NCBI GenBank assembly: GCA_963775975.1
Contig: CAVZKX010000003.1
Span: 1 to 64,000 of the forward strand
Direction: 5' to 3'
Origin: JANXQG01 sp963775975
GTDB taxonomy: Bacteria; Planctomycetota; Planctomycetia; Pirellulales; Thermoguttaceae
DNA length: 64,000 nucleotides
Made by a program: the position numbers and the translations under genes. Below the pieces are notes generated by a model. It saw nothing but the letters and a program-made list of their open reading frames with translations. It made no database searches and was not told the DNA's origin. This document shows positions 46,107-55,742 of this stretch, one piece after another. How positions within the stretch are numbered: the stretch's first letter is position 1; every line of letters starts with the position of its first letter.

Positions 46107-47159
46107 CTATCCTTTTGAGGCGTCCGCGAATCTCCTCCGACAGCATGGACATTCGCCGTCGAATCCTTTGACGAGGGCCGAGAATGCGGCCGGCTGCGGA
46201 ATGGACATAATCGCCTTGAACGCTAGCGGAGCGCGATGCGCGTAGTGGCGGTAGGTAATGCCTCCGACCGAATGACCGAGGATCTCGATTGACGACTCAG
46301 GCATGTGTTCATCGTAGTACGTCGCACAGGTCTTGCGGAGGTCCTTGATCTCCCAGGGCTCGTCTACCCCACTCTCGACGTTCGTCTTGAATTTGATTCC
46401 GGCGAGGTCGCAGAGTTCCTGGAATCGAGCATTGGGGCGAGATCCACCACCGAAGAAGACGGGATCATCTGGGGCTGGGCTCTCCGGCATAATGTTCTTG
46501 ACATGGGCATGAACGACGCGATTCATTGGCTGGTAGAAGGTTTTCCCCGTTTTCACCCGGCGATAGAAGAGCCACCCAAAGGGCGAAAGTTCTTTGACCT
46601 CCCGATCTGGCGACTGGCGACTCCAAGATACGTGCCGCCAGAGGATGGGCTCGTGGAACGGTGCCGATTTCCATACGGTTCCCGTATCGACACCATAGTT
46701 AAAGAATACGACAAGCGCGCACCGCCAGTAACGCCCAATCGGCATAGGACGGTCCCAACCTCGTGGGCGTTCCATCTCGTGAGTCGCAAAGTAAAGGGCA
46801 TTGATTTCTGCCTTGGTCAGATAATGACGGCCAGCCACGTCACGTTGCGCCCTAGCCTTCGGGAAACGCGGTGGTGACTCGATAAAGTCTTGCTCCCAAG
46901 CCCATGAAGTGACGGCGCGCAGGTGTTCCCGAGCCTTATTCGTGGTTCGACCTGGATTCGTTCCTTCATCGGCGACTGCACGCTCGTAGACCCAATCCAG
47001 AAATTCGCGAATCTCCTTTCTACCAAGTTGCTCAATTGCGACTCCGTTGCCCCATTCCTTCCACTTCCTGAGAGTCGTTTGGTACTCGTCCCGAGTGCCA
47101 CGTGCCGGGTTTCCGGCAGCAAGGTACTTCGCTACAGCGGATTCGATGGTCGTTTGCAT
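46107..47159 (-). CDS. Tyrosine recombinase / phage-type integrase
   Basis: 350 residues. An N-terminal SAM-like core-binding domain (TRDEYQTTLRKWKEWG, REFLDWVYERAVADEG, AREHLRAVTSWAWEQDFI) precedes the catalytic domain. In the catalytic domain I see the beta-strand Lys region (RRVKTGKTFYQPM), the box II Arg in IKDLRKTCATYYDEH (Lys instead of the first His), LGHSVGGITYRHY with the nucleophile Tyr. The first catalytic Arg is not in its usual place: the TGxRxGE segment reads YGVDTGTVW. Start ATG 47159 has GGAAAG upstream. It sits at the border of the urease cluster beside a direct repeat. Confidence 0.88.
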   Translation of the reverse strand: MQTTIESAVAKYLAAGNPARGTRDEYQTTLRKWKEWGNGVAIEQLGRKEIREFLDWVYERAVADEGTNPGRTTNKAREHLRAVTSWAWEQDFIESPPRFPKARAQRDVAGRHYLTKAEINALYFATHEMERPRGWDRPMPIGRYWRCALVVFFNYGVDTGTVWKSAPFHEPILWRHVSWSRQSPDREVKELSPFGWLFYRRVKTGKTFYQPMNRVVHAHVKNIMPESPAPDDPVFFGGGSRPNARFQELCDLAGIKFKTNVESGVDEPWEIKDLRKTCATYYDEHMPESSIEILGHSVGGITYRHYAHRAPLAFKAIMSIPQPAAFSALVKGFDGECPCCRRRFADASKG

Positions 47160-47832
47160 TTGCTCTTTCCAACGCCATCGGCACTTGCTTCATTGCCAGA
47201 TCCTCTCGGCCGGTGGCGTCGCTACGCTTCATGCAGGGCATCGCGTCCGGTCCGCGGAGCGAAATGGGAAGGAACTCGTAGGTAAGTATGCCGATTGGCA
47301 CCTCGATCCGGATCGAAGATAATTCGCCAGGACCGTGCATGCCACATTGCGAGTCCGCGCGTCGCAAAACTGCCTCCGGAGATTATGGACTGTCGTTGAG
47401 ATGGGCGGCCGCAAGGCGCCGAATCTATCCCCAGTCCGTCGGTTCGACGCCCGCGCGCTTGTTTTGCGGCTGTTTTTGCCGCTGTGGGTATCTGCGCCGT
47501 CGTTGTTGGAAAGCTCAGTTTTCAGTTTTCACTGCTTTTCGGATTTGCTTGATGAGATGGCAATCTCGGGGCGGTTTGGCCGAAAAAGTCGGGGCGGCGA
47601 ATTGCAGGCCGAGCGCCCAAGTTCTGCCGTTTCGACGCGTCAGTGGTGTGACCAACGTGTCCTGCTTTCCGCCCCCTTTTACGGGTTAGGCAGGTATCGC
47701 AGGTGCAATTCGCGTCATGCCGCTCCTCGGGAGCCAAGTCGACTCAAGTTCTCGTCGGCGCCTCCGCCGAACGCTTGCGTTTCGGACTGCTTTGACCTTA
47801 TATTGGCGTACGGACGAATGGCGTGAACCAAA
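47160..47832. other. Intergenic region between the recombinase and ureF
   Basis: Divergent promoter region for the recombinase (-) and ureFG (+). A minus-strand frame at 47522-47737 with NCTCDTCLTRKRGRK looks slightly protein-like but has no family and a weak start. Nothing else is seen. Confidence 0.45.
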
Positions 47833-48525
47833 ATGGATTCTGCGAGACGGAAGTTACACATGACCGATGAGTGGCTGGTCTGGCAATTGGCGGATGCAAC
47901 GTTTCCGGCCGGAGGCTTGGCGCATTCGGGCGGGCTTGAGGCCGCCGCGAAATGGGGCGAACTTTTCGACGCACACCGCTTCCACGAGTTTGTGCTCGCC
48001 CAACTCACGCACACCGCGCATTCCATGATACCGCTCATGCTGGCAGCGTGGCAAAGTCCTGCTGCAGCGACCGCCATTGACCGTTTCTGTAATGCGTTTA
48101 TCACGAATCACGTGGCCAATCGGGCAAGCCGCGCGCAGGGGAAGGCATTTTTGCTCTCCGCGCAGATCATCTTTGATCTAGCCGCGTGCGGGCAAATGCG
48201 CGATGATATTCGCTCGCGACGGATGAACGGGCATTTTCCGGTAGCGTTCGGCGCCGTCGCCGCGGCTTTGCAACTCGGCCTTGCGCAGTCGATCCGGCTG
48301 TTTTTGCATATTACCTTGCGGGGACTGATCTCCAGCGGCGTTCGGCTAAACATCGTCGGCCCGCTGCAAGGGCAGGCGCTGCAATACGGGCTTGCACCTT
48401 TCACCTCCGCGTTGGCCGCGCGATGCCAGCAATTTGAGCCGCGGAGCATGGCCCAAACCGCGCCGCTCATTGATTTGTTCCAGGCCGGCCAGGACCGGCT
48501 CTATTCGCGGCTTTTTCAGAGTTAG
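47833..48525 (+). CDS. ureF: Urease accessory protein UreF
   Basis: 230 residues from ATG 47833 (an internal ATG at 47860 is possible). Family signs: WLVWQLADATFPAGGLAHSGGLEAA at the N-terminus, HFPVAFGAVAAAL and the C-terminal SHQP-like helical region ending LFQS. UreF bridges UreD and UreG in the complex that loads nickel into urease. It lies with ureG on the plus strand, opposite to the structural genes. Confidence 0.92.
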   Translation: MDSARRKLHMTDEWLVWQLADATFPAGGLAHSGGLEAAAKWGELFDAHRFHEFVLAQLTHTAHSMIPLMLAAWQSPAAATAIDRFCNAFITNHVANRASRAQGKAFLLSAQIIFDLAACGQMRDDIRSRRMNGHFPVAFGAVAAALQLGLAQSIRLFLHITLRGLISSGVRLNIVGPLQGQALQYGLAPFTSALAARCQQFEPRSMAQTAPLIDLFQAGQDRLYSRLFQS

Positions 48526-48568
48526 TACGAATCGACTTCAGCGAAATCTCTCCCGGACAACTGTTCTG

Positions 48569-49351
48569 ATGAATACGAATCCCGACCACGAACACGCCCA
48601 TACTCACCAGCACGGGCATGTTGGCGACCCTATTCACGATGAACATGGCCACACGCACGAGCCGATGGGCCATCCCGGCCAATTCCACCAAAGGTCCCGT
48701 CCGCTGGACGGGCGTGTCTTCGCCCGGCGCACGTTCACGGTCGGCATCGGAGGTCCGGTAGGAAGCGGCAAGACCGCGCTGGTGTTGGCACTGTGCAGGA
48801 AACTGCGGGACGAGCGCTCTCTGGCCGTGGTGACAAACGACATCTTCACGCGCGAGGACGCGGAGTTCCTGGTTCGCAATCAGGCCCTGCCGGCGGAACG
48901 CGTCGCTGCCGTGGAAACCGGTGGATGCCCTCACGCCGCCATTCGCGAAGACATCTCCGCCAATCTTGTTGCGCTTGAAGATCTGAACCATCGCTTCCGT
49001 CCGGAGATCTTGTTCTTGGAATCCGGCGGCGACAACCTGGCAGCCGATTTTAGCCGCGAGCTGGCCGACTATACGATTTACGTGATCGACGTGGCCGGGG
49101 GCGACAAGATTCCGCGCAAAGGCGGACCAGGCATTACGCAATCCGACCTGCTGGTGATCAACAAGACCGACTTGGCAGGAGCCGTCGGCGCCGATCTGGG
49201 AATCATGGATCGCGACAGCCGCCTCATGCGCGGCGAGGGACCGTTTATCTTCGCGCAAGTGAAACACGGCCAAGAGGTTGATGCTATCGCAAAGCACGTT
49301 CTGCAAGCGTGGAAAGAAATGACGCAAGCCAAGACGGCTGCCGAGAAATGA
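48569..49351 (+). CDS. ureG: Urease accessory GTPase UreG with His-rich N-terminus
   Basis: 260 residues from ATG 48569, 43 bases after ureF. GTPase motifs: P-loop GIGGPVGSGKTALV, ETGGCPHAAIRED with the metal-binding Cys-Pro-His, FLESGGDNLAADFS and the base-recognition VINKTDL. Before the GTPase there is an extension of about 55 residues with about 12 His (DHEHAHTHQHGH, DEHGHTHEP). Normal UreG is about 205 residues. The His tract would bind nickel. Since no ureE is present, it may replace that nickel carrier. It converges with ureC, with only 8 bases between the two stops. Confidence 0.94.
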   Translation: MNTNPDHEHAHTHQHGHVGDPIHDEHGHTHEPMGHPGQFHQRSRPLDGRVFARRTFTVGIGGPVGSGKTALVLALCRKLRDERSLAVVTNDIFTREDAEFLVRNQALPAERVAAVETGGCPHAAIREDISANLVALEDLNHRFRPEILFLESGGDNLAADFSRELADYTIYVIDVAGGDKIPRKGGPGITQSDLLVINKTDLAGAVGADLGIMDRDSRLMRGEGPFIFAQVKHGQEVDAIAKHVLQAWKEMTQAKTAAEK

Positions 49352-49359
49352 ACCCCGCA

Positions 49360-51076
49360 TCAGAACAGGAAATAGCGCTGCGCCAGCGGCAGCTTCTCTG
49401 CCGGAGCGCACGTAAGATGCTGGCCGTCGGCGGTGACGCGGTACGTTTCCGGATCGACGGTAATCGCCGGGCAGGCGTCGTTGAATTTCATGTCTCGTTT
49501 GCCGATACCGCGACAGCACCGCACGGCTTCGACGCGCTTCGTCAAGCCGTAGCTCGGTAAAACGCCGGAATCGACGCAAGCCTGGCTGACAAAGGCCACG
49601 GAAATCGGTCCCGGCGCGCAGGCCGAAGCTGCCGAACATCGGCCGCATGAGCACGGGCTGCGGGGTCGGGATGGAGGCGTTGGGATCGCCCATTTGCGAC
49701 CAGGCGATAATCCCGCCCTTGAGCACCAACTCCGGCTTGGCGCCGAACATGGCCGGTTTCCAGAGCACGATGTCGGCCAGTTTGCCGACCTCGATCGAGC
49801 CGATGACGTGCGACATGCCGTGGGCGATGGCGGGATTGATGGTGTATTTGGCGATATAGCGTCGAATGCGGAGGTTGTCGCTGCCGCCGCGCTCGCCAGC
49901 GAGCGGGCCGCGCTGCCGCCGCATTTTATCGGCCGTTTGCCAGGTTCGCGTGACGACCTCGCCCACGCGGCCCATCGCCTGTGCGTCGGACCCCATGATG
50001 CTGATTGCGCCCAGGTCGTGCAGGATGTCTTCGGCGGCGATGGTTTCGCCGCGAATGCGGCTCTCGGCAAACGCCACGTCCTCCGGCAGGTTCTTGTCGA
50101 GGTGATGACACACCATTAGCATGTCCAGGTGCTCGTCAACCGTGTTGACGGTAAAGGGACGTGTCGGATTAGTGGAACTGGGAAGGACGTTGCTCTCGCC
50201 GCACACGCGGAGAATGTCCGGCGCGTGGCCGCCGCCAGCGCCCTCGGAATGATACGTGTGGATCGTCCGCCCCTTGAAGGCGGCGATGGACGCCTCGACG
50301 AACCCCGATTCGTTGAGCGTGTCGGTGTGGATCGCGACCTGCACGTCAAACTGTTCGGCGACGCTCAGGCAGCAGTCGATGGCGGCAGGCGTCGTGCCCC
50401 AGTCCTCGTGCAGCTTGAAGCCGATCGCCCCGCCGACAAGTTGTTCCGCGAGTCCCTCGGGCCGCGCAGAGTTCCCTTTGCCGAGAAAGCCGAAATTCAG
50501 CGGCAAGCCGTCCGTGGCCTGGAGCATCATCCGCAAATGATGGGCGCCCGGCGAGCAGGTCGTGGCGCAGGTGCCCGTCGCGGGCCCGGTTCCGCCCCCG
50601 ACGAGCAACGTCAGCCCGCTGGCCAGCGCGTCAAACGCCTGCTGCGGGCAAATGAAATGGACATGCGTATCGATACCCCCCGCGGTCAGAATCAGGCCTT
50701 CGGCGGAAACGACCTCGGTCGTAACGCCGACGATTAAGCGCGGATCGACGCCTTGCATCACGTCAGGATTGCCCGCCTTGCCGATGCCGACGATCAGCCC
50801 GTCCTTGATGCCAATGTCGGCCTTGTAAATGCCGGTGTAATCGACGACCAGCGCGTTGGTGATCACGCAGTCGAGCGCTTCGGCCTGGCTCGCGCCGGCG
50901 GCCTGGCCCATGCCGTCGCGCAGCACTTTGCCGCCGCCGAACTTGCATTCGTCACCATAGACGGCGAAATCGCGTTCAACTTCCAGCCACAATTCCGTGT
51001 CGCCGAGGCGAACGCGGTCGCCGGTGGTCGGGCCATAGATTTCCGCATAATGCGAGCGTTTGATTTTAGTGGCCAT
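49360..51076 (-). CDS. ureC: Urease subunit alpha UreC (with frameshift near 49630)
   Basis: About 571 residues when the frames are joined, normal for UreC. Nickel-centre residues are seen: GIDTHVHFICP, the carbamylated Lys in GGAIGFKLHEDWGTTP, the HTDTLNESGF block, IHTYHSEGAGGGHAPDIL, and MVCHHLDKNLPEDVAF with the active-site flap His. After PMFGSFG at about 49630 the frame is wrong; the family sequence continues in the neighbouring frame as APGPISVAFVSQACVDSG and KFNDACPAITVDPETYRVTADG, ending at 49360. One extra base there explains it. Unless corrected the product would be a long fusion ending at 48467. It follows ureAB by 2 bases. Confidence 0.93.
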
Positions 51077-51078
51077 CG

Positions 51079-51842
51079 TTAAGTCCTTTCGTCGGCGAAC
51101 CCTTGCTCGGCGACGCGCAGCATGGCGATGGCCTTGGCTTCCTCGCTCACGGGGCCGTCAGCCAGGTTATTGCCGCCGCGAATGACGCGATTGCCGGCGA
51201 TGTCAACCAGCGAAACGGTCTTCGTGTCGCCGGGTTCAAAACGCACGGCGGCGCCCGCCGGAATATCGAGCCGCTTGCCATAGGCTTTCGCCCGGTCGAA
51301 CTTCAGTTGGCTGTTCGTTTCGATGAAATGGTAATGGCTGCCGACCTGAATGGGCCGATCGCCGAGATTGGCCACTTCCAGAGCGATCGCCGCCCGGCCC
51401 GCGTTGAGCTCCAACTCGCCTCCGGCAGGGATGCACTTGCCCGCCTCGATCGTCTCTTCGGCGTCGCCATTGGCAAAGCGGCCGAGGTCGGGAACGGGCA
51501 GAAAGCTTCCGTACAAGGCGAGTGACAAATCGCCGTCTTCGGCCGCGATGGGATGATGCACGGTGACCAGCTTGGTGCCGTCGGGAAAGGTGCCTTCCAC
51601 CTGCACCTCGGCGATCATTTCCGCAACTCCGGCCATCACTTGCCGGCGGCCTAGGAATCTTCGTCCCAAGTCCATCAACTCCGCGACCGATCGGCCGTCG
51701 CGAATGAATTCCAGCAGTTGGGCGGCAATCAAAGCCACGCTTTCCGGGTAGTTGAGGCGCAGCCCGCGCGCGAGCGCTTCTGCGCGACGCAGCCGGCGCC
51801 GTGTAAAAGAAGCTTATCGATTTCCCGAGGCGATAGATGCAT
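51079..51842 (-). CDS. ureAB: Fused urease gamma-beta subunit UreAB (with frameshift near 51775)
   Basis: About 254 residues. From ATG 51842 (AAGGAG about 8 bases upstream) the protein begins MHLSPREIDKLLLHGAGCVA, the usual gamma start. A missing base near 51775 moves the rest into another frame: LARGLRLNYPESVALIAAQL, EFIRDGRSVAELMDLGRRFL, then the beta part VGSHYHFIETNSQLKFDR and RLDIPAGAAVRFEPGDTKTV. Gamma and beta are joined in one chain, as in Helicobacter-type UreA. Only the part from 51738 is open without correction. It is part of the urease (alpha beta gamma) complex with UreC. Confidence 0.9.
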
Positions 51843-51871
51843 GGTTGTTCTCCTTGTTCACCACTTTCAGT

Positions 51872-52759
51872 TCACCATTTTCTGGCCCACGGACCTTCGC
51901 CCAGGAATTCGTTCAGGAACGAAAGCGCGTCAGTCAAATACCGCGAAACCATTTCCGTCGTCTCTCCGATGACTCGCAACACCATTCCCGGGCACCCGCT
52001 TGCAGGTTGCAGCGGGCTAGCCACGTCCACAAGCGGAGACCGCCCTTGGACGGGCTTTGCGGCAACGCGGGCGAGCAAATCCGCCACCGCCGCGGCCAAT
52101 TGTTCTCCTATTAAAACAATCATCGCCAGACAATGGAACCGCCCCAGCCGAAACGGCGAGTCCAGCGGCCCGTCGGCCGGATCCAAGAGCAAGGCGTCTG
52201 CCATGACCAATTCGTCGTCGCGATAGATTTGCAGTCGGCTGCTGTACCGCGAAAGCGCCCAGCTTTCGCCGCGCGCCCGGCGTCCGCTGGTAAGCCAGTC
52301 GATCAGCACCACGCTGCCGGTGCCGCGCAGCCGAACGCTATGCGATTGCTCGTAATGGGCCTCGGCAAAACAAGTCAGCGGATCGGGCGCAAGCACGAGC
52401 AGCCCTCCGTCGGCAACGGTGGCACGCAACTTCTGCCGGCAGGCTAGCCGGCCGGGACTGCGATAGACCTTGGTCGAGGCCTGCGTGCCGAGGACGCCGC
52501 TCGCCCCGCGTCCGACCCGCAGTTGCAAATCGATTTCGTCGCCGGCCACTAGTCCGCCGCCATAGGTGGTGCTGTAAACCCAGGCCGCGGAAGTGCCCCG
52601 TCTGGGCACCAACAATCGCAAGGGATTTGTGGCGAGCGATCGGGTGACTTCGGTCCGCCCCGCGACGAACGACAGTTCCAATTCTCCCTTGCCCGCGGGC
52701 GGTCGACCTGTGGACGACTCGGCATTTTCCTCCGCTTCGTCGTTTACGAAACCGAACAA
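51872..52759 (-). CDS. ureD: Urease accessory protein UreD (UreH)
   Basis: 295 residues from TTG 52759, with AGGAG 6 bases upstream. Family signs: TNPLRLLVPRRGTSAAWVYSTTYGGGLVAGDEIDLQL, LGTQASTKVYRS, LLVLAPDPLTCFAEAHYEQSH, GRRARGESWALSRYSSRLQI. It is the scaffold that binds apo-urease and takes up UreF and UreG. It lies between urtE and ureAB, which links urea import and hydrolysis in one operon. Confidence 0.92.
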   Translation of the reverse strand: MFGFVNDEAEENAESSTGRPPAGKGELELSFVAGRTEVTRSLATNPLRLLVPRRGTSAAWVYSTTYGGGLVAGDEIDLQLRVGRGASGVLGTQASTKVYRSPGRLACRQKLRATVADGGLLVLAPDPLTCFAEAHYEQSHSVRLRGTGSVVLIDWLTSGRRARGESWALSRYSSRLQIYRDDELVMADALLLDPADGPLDSPFRLGRFHCLAMIVLIGEQLAAAVADLLARVAAKPVQGRSPLVDVASPLQPASGCPGMVLRVIGETTEMVSRYLTDALSFLNEFLGEGPWARKW

Positions 52760-52810
52760 TCTTGACTCCTGTAAAAGGATGCGGCAGAGCTCGCCGGATG
52801 ATCGGGCAGG

Positions 52811-53503
52811 CTAGACGCTCAAATGCTGATGCACGATTTCGGTCAACTCGCTTGTGCCACCTTCCGCGACGACCCGGCCGCGATTCATGATGTAAAACTG
52901 ATGGCCGAATTCCTTAACGAAGTCCAGGTATTGCTCGACCAGCACGACCGTCATTTTGAGCTGATCGACCAGATGGTGCAAGACCCGGCCGATCTGGGTG
53001 ATGATGTTCGGCTGAATGCCTTCGGTGGGCTCGTCCAGCAATAAGACTTTGGGCTGCGAAACCAGCGCGCGGGCAATCGCCAGTTGTTGCTGTTGGCCTC
53101 CGGAAAGATCGCCGCCGAGGCGTTTGGACATCGTTTTGATGATGGGAAAGAGGTCATAGACGCTTTCGGAGACGGTTTTGATCCGGCCGCTGGCCGCCGA
53201 AAGTCCCACTTCCAGGTTCTCGGCCACTGTCAGCTTGGGAAAGATCTGTCGGCCTTGCGGCACGAGAGCCAATCCGGCGCGGGCGCGGCGATAGGGCGGC
53301 ATCTGAGTGAGGTCTTCGTCGTCGCAGAACACCGAACCGAACGTCGATCGCAAGACACCCATGATGTTCTTCATCAACGTGGTCTTGCCGACCCCGTTGC
53401 GTCCCATGATGCAGGTGACCTTGCCGGCCTGCATGGTCATGTTAACGTCGCGCAGCGCCCGCACGGAACCGTAGGAAAACGAGAGATTTTTGACTATTAA
53501 CAT
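52811..53503 (-). CDS. urtE: Urea ABC transporter ATP-binding protein UrtE
   Basis: 230 residues from ATG 53503 (MLIVKNLSFSYGSVRAL), chosen because family proteins begin there; an upstream in-frame ATG at 53533 would overlap urtCD. Walker A MGRNGVGKTTLMKNIMG, signature LSGGQQQQLAIARALVS, Walker B KVLLLDEPTEGIQPNI, His switch VLVEQYLDF. It is the LivF-like second ATPase of the urea importer. Confidence 0.93.
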   Translation of the reverse strand: MLIVKNLSFSYGSVRALRDVNMTMQAGKVTCIMGRNGVGKTTLMKNIMGVLRSTFGSVFCDDEDLTQMPPYRRARAGLALVPQGRQIFPKLTVAENLEVGLSAASGRIKTVSESVYDLFPIIKTMSKRLGGDLSGGQQQQLAIARALVSQPKVLLLDEPTEGIQPNIITQIGRVLHHLVDQLKMTVVLVEQYLDFVKEFGHQFYIMNRGRVVAEGGTSELTEIVHQHLSV

Positions 53504-53510
53504 AATGGCG

Positions 53511-55742
53511 TTAGCGCCCCAGATAGGCTTCAATCACTTGGGGATCCTTTTGCACTTGCTCAAGAGTTCCGTCCGCCATCACCTGCCCTTCGTTGAGCAC
53601 GGTCACCCGCGAGCCGAGCAAGCGGACGAATTCCATGTCGTGCTCAATGACGATAATGCTGTGCTCTTCCCGCAGTTCCAGAAGCAACTCGGCGGTCAGC
53701 ACGGTTTCTTCGTCGGTCAGCCCGGCGGCCGGCTCGTCTACCAAAAGCAGCATCGGCGAGGCCAGAATCAACATGCTGATTTCCAGCCATTGCCGCTGGC
53801 CGTGGCTCAGGTACTGCACCTTCCTCTGGGCGTGCTCGGTCAGTCGCACGCGGCGGAGGATCGAGAGGATGCGCTCGCTTTCCTTGGCGGTCGCCGAGCC
53901 GACAAAGCAGCGGTAGAGCGCTTGCCGGCCCGGCAGGGCCAACTCCATGTTTTCGTACACCGTGAGACTGTTAAACACGGTCGGCGTCTGGAATTTGCGT
54001 CCCACGCCGCGGCGGGCGATTTCCACGTCCGACACGCCCGTGATGTCCACGTTCGCGAAAGTCACTGTACCTGCGGCGGGCTTAGTCTTGCCGCTAATCA
54101 CGTCGCAAAGCGTCGTTTTGCCGGCGCCGTTTGGGCCGATGATCACGCGTAATTCAAAGGGATAAACCTCAAACGAACCCACGTCCAGCGCCTTGAATCC
54201 ATCGAACAGGACCTTGACGTCATTAACTTTTAGCAGGCTGCCCTCCGGAGCAACAGTACGCTTGCTGCTGACCATGGTGGCGATGCGGCTAAGCCGCTTC
54301 TGCAAGTCGCCGGACGGCGGCTGTGCTTTTGTCTCGCCAGGCGTCCTTTCGGCCGTGCCCTCGGCGGCCTTGGCCGATTCCGTTTTGAAAAAGTTGCCCG
54401 CCGCAAGCCGCCGCAAGTCCAGCAGGCGCGCGTTCATGCGCCGCGGGCCAATGAAGAGCCAGTACAAGTATCCTCCCGCGACCGCCCAAGCAGTCCAATG
54501 CCCGTAATGCAAAACCGAATACACGTGAGTGCCGTGTCCCGCAACGGACGCGAAGTGCGCAGCGGCGATGTCCGCCAGCTTCCATATCGGCGGGGCGGCA
54601 AAGAGCCAAACGAGAAAAACTCCGCCGCGGAAATTGATCATTCCGTCGTGGAAGAAAATCGCCGCGCCGATGTAGAGGCCGCCGAGGACGTAGGGCCAGA
54701 AATCGGGCGCGAGGGACGTAAGCTGATCGTAAACCAGATTGACCAAAAGGGCCCCGAATACGGCCCCTTTGAGCCTTCCCCGCCCGCCGACCGCAACCCA
54801 CGCCACGACCAGGTTGGAGTAATTGTTGGTCATGTATTCCGGAGTGAAGGGATAGGACTGCGGCGCGTAGAGCATGCCCGCGAGGCCGGCGATCATCGCC
54901 GCCAGGACGAAGACGAAGACCTTGAAATGGTGTGGCTTGTATCCGGAAAAACGCAGCCGCGACTCGTTGTCGCGGATCGCGATCAGCACGCGTCCCAGCC
55001 GAGAGCAGGTGATCCCGTAGCAAAGCGCGTACATCAGGCCCAAGGCGAGGAGCGAAATGACGAACAATCCCACCTTGACGTTTTTCTCCCTCAGATCGAA
55101 GCCGGCCAGCTTCTCGAAGTTCGTCAGCCCGTTCGTTCCGCACAACATCATGTTGTTCATGCAAAAGACGAGCCAGGCGGCCTTCGTGACGGCGATGGTG
55201 AGAATGGAAAAATAGACGCCGCGGACCCGGCTGGCGAAACCGAAATAGCCGACGATAAAGCCGAACAGCCCGGGAATCACAAGACCCAGCGGGATCGCGC
55301 CCCAGAGAAAGTTGAACGGTTGCCAAAACCAAGGGAGTTTGAACCCCTGGACGGCGGAAGTCACCACGAACAGGCATCGCGGCACGGTGCCGTCGGCATC
55401 CATTGGGCCGTGCATGGCAAGGTACATTCCCATGGCGTAGCCGCCCAGCGCGAAGAAGAGCGACTGGCAGAGGCAGAGAATGCCGGTGTAGCCCCACAGT
55501 AGATCCAGGCTGAGGGCCACAATGGCAAAGCAGAGAAACCTGCCCACCGTGCTCACTCGGTCGACCTGGACGTGCCCGGTATTCCAATAGTCCTGCGCGA
55601 AGGGAACGCTCAGCAGCACCGCCAGGAATATGAGCGAGCCAATGCCGAATCTTGCCGGCGGTGCAAGAGCCGTTTCCGGCGAAATCGGCTCGGCTTTGGC
55701 GGGCGGGGAAGCCGGCCGAACAGCCTGATCCACATCAGACAT
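53511..55742 (-). CDS. urtCD: Fused urea ABC transporter permease-ATPase UrtC-UrtD
   Basis: 743 residues from ATG 55742, with GGGGAG 8 bases upstream; ATG 55748 is too close to that site. The N-terminal part (about 30-450) is a LivM-like permease, UrtC: LDLLWGYTGILCLCQSLFFALGGYAMGMYLAMHG, YFGFASRVRGVYFSILT, RVLIAIRDNESRLRFSGY, GLYIGAAIFFHDGMINFRGG. A linker follows with an extra membrane segment (HWTAWAVAGGYLYWLFIG). The C-terminal part (about 495-743) is an UrtD-type ATPase: IIGPNGAGKTTLCDVISG, YLSHGQRQWLEISMLI, LLLVDEPAAGLTDEE. These are normally two genes. No frame break is seen through the junction. It overlaps the end of urtB. Confidence 0.92.
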   Translation of the reverse strand: MSDVDQAVRPASPPAKAEPISPETALAPPARFGIGSLIFLAVLLSVPFAQDYWNTGHVQVDRVSTVGRFLCFAIVALSLDLLWGYTGILCLCQSLFFALGGYAMGMYLAMHGPMDADGTVPRCLFVVTSAVQGFKLPWFWQPFNFLWGAIPLGLVIPGLFGFIVGYFGFASRVRGVYFSILTIAVTKAAWLVFCMNNMMLCGTNGLTNFEKLAGFDLREKNVKVGLFVISLLALGLMYALCYGITCSRLGRVLIAIRDNESRLRFSGYKPHHFKVFVFVLAAMIAGLAGMLYAPQSYPFTPEYMTNNYSNLVVAWVAVGGRGRLKGAVFGALLVNLVYDQLTSLAPDFWPYVLGGLYIGAAIFFHDGMINFRGGVFLVWLFAAPPIWKLADIAAAHFASVAGHGTHVYSVLHYGHWTAWAVAGGYLYWLFIGPRRMNARLLDLRRLAAGNFFKTESAKAAEGTAERTPGETKAQPPSGDLQKRLSRIATMVSSKRTVAPEGSLLKVNDVKVLFDGFKALDVGSFEVYPFELRVIIGPNGAGKTTLCDVISGKTKPAAGTVTFANVDITGVSDVEIARRGVGRKFQTPTVFNSLTVYENMELALPGRQALYRCFVGSATAKESERILSILRRVRLTEHAQRKVQYLSHGQRQWLEISMLILASPMLLLVDEPAAGLTDEETVLTAELLLELREEHSIIVIEHDMEFVRLLGSRVTVLNEGQVMADGTLEQVQKDPQVIEAYLGR

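Noticed and set aside
47522..47737. Possible small Cys protein with CTCDTC
   Set aside because: Weak TTG start, no family and no partner; kept only as a remark in the intergenic entry.
48467..49640. Long C-terminal extension of UreC giving an 869-residue protein
   Set aside because: It is produced by a frame change after GSFG; the extension is the antisense reading of ureG, while the true UreC end is found in the neighbouring frame.
54498..55502. 334-residue plus-strand frame opposite urtCD
   Set aside because: Charged, low-complexity shadow of the permease coding strand.
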